19,462 bases of DNA from CAZOJJ01 sp964580105 (GTDB lineage: Bacteria; Bacteroidota; Rhodothermia; Rhodothermales; Rubricoccaceae), in NCBI GenBank assembly GCA_964580105.1, contig CAZOJJ010000049.1, forward strand, positions 1 through 19,462, written 5' to 3'. Both the position numbers and the translations under genes were made by a program. Positions 14,504 through 19,462 of the stretch are shown here, piece by piece. Under the pieces are notes generated by a model. That model was given only the letters and a program-made list of their open reading frames with translations. It was not told the DNA's origin and searched no databases. How positions within the stretch are numbered: the stretch's first letter is position 1; each line of letters opens with the position of its first letter.

Positions 14504-17134
14504 ATGTTCCAGTTCGTCTACCGATTCGGCAACGGCGTCACCGACGGCAACGCGTCCATGAAGGCCCTCCTCGGCGGGAAGGGCGCCAACCTGGCCGAGA
14601 TGGCCTCGGCCGGGCTCCCCGTCCCGCCCGGCTTCACCATCACCACCGAGACGTGCCGGACCGTCCTGGACCGCGACGGTGCGTGGCCCGACGGGCTCGC
14701 CGAGGAGGTCGAGGCCGGCGTCCGCCACATCGAGGCGGCGCTGGGCCTCCGCCTCGGCGACCCCGAGCGCCCCCTGCTCGTCTCCGTCCGCAGCGGCGCG
14801 GCCCGCTCGATGCCGGGCATGATGGACACCGTGTTGAACCTCGGCCTCAACGACGCCGTCGCCGCCGGGCTGGCGCGGCAGACGGGCAACGAGCGGTTCG
14901 CCCTCGACGCCTACCGCCGCTTCCTCGACATGTTCGGCGACGTCGTCGTGGGCGTCCACCACGAGCACTTCGAGGCGGCCCTCGCCGCCCTCAAGGCCGA
15001 GCGCGGCGTCGAGAACGACGTGGACCTCGACGCCGGGGCGCTCCGCACGCTCGTCGCGCGCTACAAAGCGGTGTACGAGCAGCACGCGGGCGCCCCGTTC
15101 CCCGAGGATCCCAAGGAGCAACTCCGCCGCGCCATCGACGCCGTCTTCGGGTCCTGGAACAGCGACCGCGCCGTGAAATACCGCCGCATCAACGGCATCA
15201 CCGGCCTCCTCGGCACCGCCGTCAACGTGCAGGCGATGGTCTACGGCAACCTCGGCCCGACCAGCGGCACGGGCGTCTGCTTCACGCGCAACCCGTCCAC
15301 GGGCGAGAAGCAGCTCTACGGCGAGTTCCTCCCCAACGCGCAGGGCGAGGACGTCGTGGCCGGCATCCGCACGCCGCTCCCCATCGCCGAGATGGAGGAG
15401 GTGTTTCCCGACGCGTACCGGCGCCTCGTCGAGACGGCGGCGCAGCTGGAGCGGCACTACCGCAACATGCAGGACATCGAGTTCACCGTCCAGAACGGTG
15501 AGCTCTTCCTGCTCCAGACGCGCGACGGCAAGCGCACCGGGCCCGCCGCCGTGAGGGTGGCCGTGGACCTCGTGCGCGAGGGGCTCGTGAGCGAGAAGGA
15601 GGCCGTGCGCGACCTCGTCGAGCCGCGCCACGTCGAGACGCTGCTGCACCCGCGCTTCGCCGACGAAGAGGGGTACCGCGACCGCGTCATCGGTAAGGGG
15701 CTGCCCGCCTCGCCCGGCGCCGCCGTCGGGCGCGCCGTGTTCTCGGCCGAGGAGGCCGAAGCGTGGAAGGCGCGCGGCGAGCGCGTCGTGCTCGTGCGCG
15801 TCGAAACGAGCCCGGAGGACGTGGGCGGGATGCACGCCGCCGAGGGCATCCTCACGGCGCGCGGCGGGATGACCAGCCACGCCGCCGTCGTGGCGCGCGG
15901 GTGGGGCAAGCCGTGCGTGGCCGGCTGCGGTGACATCGCCATCGACTACGCCGCGCGCTCCTTCACCAACGGCGAGGTCACCGTCCGTGAGGGCGACTGG
16001 CTCTCGCTCAACGGCACCACCGGCGAGGTCATCCAGGGCGAGGAAGCGCTCGTGGACCCGTCCATCGGCGGCGACGTCGAGACGTTCCTCGGCTGGGCCG
16101 ACCGGTTCCGCCGGCTCCAGGTCCGCACCAACGCCGACACGCCCGGCGACGCCGCGCAGGCCGTCGCCTTCGGCGCCGAGGGGATCGGGCTGTGCCGGAC
16201 GGAGCACATGTTCTTCGAGGGGGACCGCATCCACGCCGTCCGCCGCATGATCCTCGCGTCCGACCTCCACGAGCGGGCCGCCGCCCTCGGCGAGCTGCTC
16301 CCACACCAGCGCGCCGACTTCGCCGGCATCTTCCGCGCGATGGGCGGGCGGCCCGTCACTATCCGCCTGCTCGACCCGCCGCTCCACGAGTTCCTCCCGC
16401 ACGACGAGGAGGGCATCGAAGCCCTCGCCCGCCGGGAGCGCCAGCCCGTCGAGACGGTGCGCCGCCGCGTCGAGAGCCTGGCCGAGTTCAACCCGATGCT
16501 CGGGCACCGGGGCTGCCGCCTCGGCGTCGTCTTCCCCGAAATCACGGCGATGCAGGCGCGGGCGATCTTCGAGGCCGCCGTCGAGGTGGCCGCCGAAGGC
16601 ACCGAGGTGCGGCCGGAGGTGATGGTGCCGCTCGTCGGGACGCCGGCCGAGCTGGCCGACCAGCGGGCCGTCATCGAAAAGGTGGCCGAGGAGGTGTTCG
16701 CCGAGCGAGGCCGGCACGTGCCGTACCTCGTCGGGACGATGATCGAGGTGCCGCGCGCCGCGCTCGTCGCGGGCGCGATCGCCGCCGAGGCCGCGTTCTT
16801 CTCGTTCGGCACGAACGACCTCACGCAGATGGCCTTCGGGTTCAGCCGCGACGACGCGGGCAAATTCCTCCCGCATTACGTGATGCGCGGCCTCCTCTCG
16901 GACGACCCGTTCCAGACGCTGGACGTTGAGGGCGTCGGCCAGCTCGTCCGCCTTGCGACCGAACGCGGGCGGGCCGCGAAACCGGATTTGAAGGTCGGTA
17001 TCTGCGGCGAGCACGGCGGCGATCCGGCATCCGTGGCGTTCTTCCACGAGGTCGGGCTCGATTACGTCTCGTGCTCGCCGTTCCGGGTTCCGGTGGCGCG
17101 CTTGGCGGCGGCGCAGGCGGCCCTCCACGGATAG
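14504..17134 (+). CDS. ppdK: Pyruvate, phosphate dikinase
   Basis: Interconverts pyruvate, ATP and phosphate with phosphoenolpyruvate, AMP and pyrophosphate; 876 residues, the usual PPDK length. The N-terminal ATP-grasp domain begins FVYRFGNGVTDGNASMKAL and shows LLGGKGANLAEMASAGLPVP, VRSGAARSMPGMMDTVLNLG and GTGVCFTRNPSTGE. The swivelling phosphohistidine domain has GGMTSHAAVVARGWGKPCV with the catalytic His at residue 459. The C-terminal PEP/pyruvate barrel has GIGLCRTEHMFF, NPMLGHRGCRLGV, FFSFGTNDLTQMAFGFSRDD and GICGEHGGDP with the catalytic Cys at 834. PMMDTVLNLG and the two-part length separate it from PEP synthase. It probably supports gluconeogenesis or pyrophosphate-linked glycolysis. 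It stands alone between a secreted-protein gene and an AraC regulator. Confidence 0.97.
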   Translation: MFQFVYRFGNGVTDGNASMKALLGGKGANLAEMASAGLPVPPGFTITTETCRTVLDRDGAWPDGLAEEVEAGVRHIEAALGLRLGDPERPLLVSVRSGAARSMPGMMDTVLNLGLNDAVAAGLARQTGNERFALDAYRRFLDMFGDVVVGVHHEHFEAALAALKAERGVENDVDLDAGALRTLVARYKAVYEQHAGAPFPEDPKEQLRRAIDAVFGSWNSDRAVKYRRINGITGLLGTAVNVQAMVYGNLGPTSGTGVCFTRNPSTGEKQLYGEFLPNAQGEDVVAGIRTPLPIAEMEEVFPDAYRRLVETAAQLERHYRNMQDIEFTVQNGELFLLQTRDGKRTGPAAVRVAVDLVREGLVSEKEAVRDLVEPRHVETLLHPRFADEEGYRDRVIGKGLPASPGAAVGRAVFSAEEAEAWKARGERVVLVRVETSPEDVGGMHAAEGILTARGGMTSHAAVVARGWGKPCVAGCGDIAIDYAARSFTNGEVTVREGDWLSLNGTTGEVIQGEEALVDPSIGGDVETFLGWADRFRRLQVRTNADTPGDAAQAVAFGAEGIGLCRTEHMFFEGDRIHAVRRMILASDLHERAAALGELLPHQRADFAGIFRAMGGRPVTIRLLDPPLHEFLPHDEEGIEALARRERQPVETVRRRVESLAEFNPMLGHRGCRLGVVFPEITAMQARAIFEAAVEVAAEGTEVRPEVMVPLVGTPAELADQRAVIEKVAEEVFAERGRHVPYLVGTMIEVPRAALVAGAIAAEAAFFSFGTNDLTQMAFGFSRDDAGKFLPHYVMRGLLSDDPFQTLDVEGVGQLVRLATERGRAAKPDLKVGICGEHGGDPASVAFFHEVGLDYVSCSPFRVPVARLAAAQAALHG

Positions 17135-17204
17135 GGCGGAACTGCAACGCAGGCACCCGGCGCATTCACGTCGATACCTCTCGTACGATCTCTGGCAGGA
17201 AGGT

Positions 17205-17238
17205 GCCGGGGCGGCGCGGTTCGCACGCCGCGCCCGGC
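17205..17238 (+). terminator. Strong GC hairpin downstream of ppdK
   Basis: GCCGGG (17205-17210) pairs with CCCGGC (17233-17238) and CGGCG (17212-17216) with CGCCG (17226-17230), an 11-bp interrupted stem with a 9-base loop. It lies 71 bases after the ppdK stop. No T run follows, so termination is plausible but unproven. The rest of the 231-bp gap before the AraC gene shows nothing else I can name. Confidence 0.4.
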
Positions 17239-17365
17239 CGCTCCGTGAGGTTCACTACGGGAAAAAGGGACAGGGAGATCGCGAGATGGCGGGCCAAAGA
17301 AACGGGTCCGAGTTCCGGCCCTACGGTTGAGGGAAGGGGTGTGTCCCCGATCACGTTTCGCCGCC

Positions 17366-18271
17366 ATGAGCGCCGCCTCCGCCGCCGATACCCTGCCGCT
17401 GCCCCAGCTTGCCCGAGGCGCCCTCGTGGGCGGCCTGCCCGGCGTGACCCGCGGGACGGCCGAGACGCCCGGCGTCTTCGTGGGGCGGTACAGCCTGGAG
17501 CCGTACGAGACGGCGGAATACTGCCACCCCGCCGAGGTGCTCTACATGCCGCTGTGGGGGACGGCCCGCGTGCGGCGCACCGTGGCCGGGGAGCGGCACT
17601 ACGAGGGCGAACTCACGGCCGGCGAGCTGTGCATCCGCCCGGCGGGCAGCCCCGAGCCGGCCGTGCTGATGAGCGGCGGCGAGTTCCTCTCGTTCTACGT
17701 GGACCCCGGGCGGATCCGCGCGGCGGCGGCGGAGCTGCGCCTGCCCAACCCCGACCGCGTCCGACTCATCCCGCACTCGGCCGTGCCGGACGCGCGCCTG
17801 GAACGGCTCGGCCGCCAGCTCCTCGCCGAAGGGGCGCCGGCAGAACAGGCCGACGGGCTCTGGACCGACGCCCTCCAGATGATGGTGGCCGTCCACCTCG
17901 TCCGCTACTACAGCGACCGCACCCCCGGCGCCCAGCTCAAGCGGCCGGGCGACGAGACGGCGCGGATGCGCGTCGTGATGGACTTCATCCGAGCCAACCT
18001 GGCCCGCGCGGACCTCGGCCTCGACCTCCTCGCCGGGGTGGCCGAGATGGACCGGCTCTACTTCATGCAGGCGTTCCGCCGCGTGGCCGGCGTGATGCCC
18101 CACGAGTACCTCGTGCGCCTGCGGCTCCGCGAAGCCAAGCGGCTCCTGAAGGAGACACAGCTGCCCACCGACGTGGTGGCCGCCTGCCTCGGGATGCACG
18201 CGGCGCGCTTCCGGGCGGTGTTCACGCTGGCCGTCGGGTGTGCGCCGGAGGCGTACCGTATCCGCCAGTAA
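17366..18271 (+). CDS. AraC-family transcriptional regulator
   Basis: 301 residues. The N-terminal half looks like a cupin-type sensor domain (SLEPYETAEYCHPAEVLYMP, GELTAGELCIRPAGSPEP). The C-terminal about 100 residues form the AraC double helix-turn-helix: first helix pair LGLDLLAGVAEMDRLYFMQA with FRRVAGVMPHEYLVRLRLRE, then AKRLLKETQLPTDVVAACLG with FRAVFTLAVGCAPEAYRIRQ. The second pair keeps the F-x-x-x-F and G-x-x-P-x-x-YR pattern. I chose the ATG at 17366 because the upstream extension to 17327 is not conserved-looking. The ligand and target genes are unknown; ppdK upstream and the metalloprotease gene 61 bp downstream are candidates by position only. Confidence 0.9.
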   Translation: MSAASAADTLPLPQLARGALVGGLPGVTRGTAETPGVFVGRYSLEPYETAEYCHPAEVLYMPLWGTARVRRTVAGERHYEGELTAGELCIRPAGSPEPAVLMSGGEFLSFYVDPGRIRAAAAELRLPNPDRVRLIPHSAVPDARLERLGRQLLAEGAPAEQADGLWTDALQMMVAVHLVRYYSDRTPGAQLKRPGDETARMRVVMDFIRANLARADLGLDLLAGVAEMDRLYFMQAFRRVAGVMPHEYLVRLRLREAKRLLKETQLPTDVVAACLGMHAARFRAVFTLAVGCAPEAYRIRQ

Positions 18272-18278
18272 GGCGAGT

Positions 18279-18323
18279 CGGCAGGGGGTTTGCAGGGAGG
18301 GGGGAGTTTTCCACCACCTGCCG
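18279..18323 (+). other. Inverted repeat between the AraC gene and the metalloprotease gene
   Basis: CGGCAGG (18279-18285) is the exact reverse complement of CCTGCCG (18317-18323), separated by 31 G-rich and T-rich bases. It ends nine bases before the next ATG. Confidence 0.45.
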
Positions 18324-18332
18324 TAAAGACCG

Positions 18333-19145
18333 ATGCCCCCCCGCTTCTCTCCCCGCTGGCCCTTCCTCCTCGCTTTTCTGCTCGTCCTCGGGCCGTCGCT
18401 GGCCGGATGTGCCACTACCGGCGTCAACGCGGGCGATTTCAACCTCGTCTCCCTCGACGAAGAGTGGCAGCTGGGCCGCCAACTCGAAGCCGACGTGAAC
18501 CGGCAGGTCCGCCTCGTCAACGACGCCGCGCTCGAACGGTACGTCGAGCAAATGGGACAGCAGATCGTGGCGCAGACCGAGCTGCGGCAACTGCCGTGGC
18601 GGTTCCACGTCGTCCAGGACGACGCCATCAACGCGTTCAACATCCCCGGCGGCGTCGTGTACGTCAACACGGGGCTGATCGCCCGGGCCGGCAGCGCGTC
18701 CGAGCTGGCGGGCGTGCTCGCCCACGAGATCTCCCACGGCATCGCCCGGCACGGGACCGAGCGGCTGACGACGCAGTACGGCATCAGCATCGTGGCGGGG
18801 CTCGTGCTGGGGCAGGACCCCGGCCTCGTCGAGCAGATCGCTGCGCAGATCGTGGCCACCGGGGCCATCGCGCGCTACTCGCGCGGGGCCGAGCGCGAGG
18901 CCGACGACCTCGGCGTGCGCTACATGGCGGGCGCGGGCTGGGACCCCGAGGGCATGGCCCGGATGTTCCAGCGTCTCATGGCCGAGGGGGGCGGCGGAGG
19001 GGGCATCCCGTTCTTCTCCACGCACCCGACGACGGAGGAGCGCATCGCCAACGTGCGCGCTGCCGCACGGTCGGTCAACCGGAGCGGCCTGCGCACCGAC
19101 GACGCGGGCTTCGCCAACGCCCGGAGCCGCGCCCGGCGGTATTAG
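18333..19145 (+). CDS. M48-family metalloprotease lipoprotein
   Basis: Zinc peptidase of 270 residues, predicted to be lipid-anchored on the periplasmic side. The signal peptide WPFLLAFLLVLGPSLAGC ends in lipobox LAGC (Cys26). The zinc motif HEISH is at 131-135 within LAGVLAHEISHGIARHG, and the third ligand is probably Glu187 in SRGAEREADDLGVRYM. NAFNIPGGVVYVNTGLI is the conserved M48C strand. THPTTEERIANVR near the C-terminus is also typical. The family includes BepA/LoiP-type outer-membrane quality-control proteases, so a cell-envelope housekeeping role is likely; the tetratricopeptide repeats of BepA are absent, so it is closer to LoiP in layout. The start at 18333 gives a complete signal peptide. 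Confidence 0.94.
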   Translation: MPPRFSPRWPFLLAFLLVLGPSLAGCATTGVNAGDFNLVSLDEEWQLGRQLEADVNRQVRLVNDAALERYVEQMGQQIVAQTELRQLPWRFHVVQDDAINAFNIPGGVVYVNTGLIARAGSASELAGVLAHEISHGIARHGTERLTTQYGISIVAGLVLGQDPGLVEQIAAQIVATGAIARYSRGAEREADDLGVRYMAGAGWDPEGMARMFQRLMAEGGGGGGIPFFSTHPTTEERIANVRAAARSVNRSGLRTDDAGFANARSRARRY

Positions 19146-19462
19146 CCGGGAAGAACCGGCGAATCGGCCCGCCTCGGCGTCCTTTCCCCTCTCGTACGTG
19201 GCGTGTTGATTCTCCGCGGGCTCGGCCGGGGGGCTGGGCTCGCGCCCTACAGCGGTCTATGGAGGCTGCGGGTCCGGGAAGCCCCGTTGATGACGCCGCC
19301 GTCCTGGGTGCGGGGGGAGGGGCGTGCTCCGCGATGTCGGCCGCAGCGTGCCCCGATCTACCGAGGCAGAGTTAGGGGATGCGTTTGTGCCTACCGGTAA
19401 TCCCTACGTCGGGTTGCGTTTGTGCTTGGCGTTCTCTACTCTCTGTCTACCGGAGTGCGGCG
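19146..19462. other. Right-end intergenic region without a recognisable gene
   Basis: No credible coding frame or RNA gene is seen in these 317 bases. A small hairpin GCCGG-GAAGAA-CCGGC (19145-19160) overlaps the metalloprotease stop codon and has no T run. From about 19370 the sequence becomes less GC-rich. TGCGTTTGTGC occurs twice, at 19380-19390 and 19415-19425, and CTACCGG occurs at 19391-19397 and 19447-19453. This could be the upstream region of a gene beyond the window. Confidence 0.5.

Noticed and set aside
14471..17128. An 885-codon minus-strand open frame opposite ppdK
   Set aside because: It mirrors ppdK codon for codon and is rich in Arg, His, Val and Gly with no family signature. 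The sense strand encodes an unmistakable PPDK.
19370..19462. tRNA or small RNA gene at the right edge
   Set aside because: No cloverleaf arms or T-loop sequence could be found by eye.

Overview
The window is high-GC bacterial DNA (roughly 65-72% by hand count in most rows) dominated by housekeeping genes on the + strand, with two surface or secreted-protein genes on the - strand at the left end. I infer the phylum Rhodothermota (Salinibacter/Rubricoccus-like, related to Bacteroidota). The reasons are two proteins ending in type IX secretion-style C-terminal sorting domains, start codons without visible Shine-Dalgarno sequences, a TTG/TAnnTTTG-like promoter before rimP, and an RF2 gene without the usual programmed frameshift. 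Family names come from reading motifs; no database search was run.

Layout. 1-1252 (-): 5' part of a secreted lysyl-endopeptidase-like protein that runs off the left edge. 1301-2100 (-): exported S74 (endosialidase-chaperone) protein whose natural start is one base out of frame. 2290-3399 (+): prfB. 3430-3959 (+): small lipoprotein interrupted by a 100-N assembly gap and overlapping nadB by one base. 3959-5566 (+): nadB. 5567-5892: leader and intergenic region with a 14-bp tandem repeat, a promoter candidate and two terminator-like hairpins. 5893-13134 (+): the transcription/translation cluster rimP-nusA-infB-rbfA-truB-ribF, with a second 100-N gap in the nusA tail. 13185-14351 (+): secreted protein with a sorting domain. 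14504-17134 (+): ppdK. 17366-18271 (+): AraC-family regulator. 18333-19145 (+): M48-family lipoprotein metalloprotease. 19146-19462: no gene seen.

How the genes fit together. RimP and RbfA mature the 30S subunit, NusA controls elongation and termination, IF2 starts translation, TruB makes tRNA pseudouridine 55 and RF2 ends translation. RibF makes FMN and FAD, and NadB is an FAD enzyme of NAD synthesis, so cofactor genes flank the translation block. PPDK links pyruvate and phosphoenolpyruvate. I see no defence system, CRISPR array, prophage or insertion sequence.

The most interesting signals are non-coding or mosaic: a possible attenuator leader before rimP-nusA-infB, inverted repeats just before several start codons, a GC-mosaic protease gene with altered active-site motifs, and two N gaps whose flanks are identical and whose collapse restores both reading frames.
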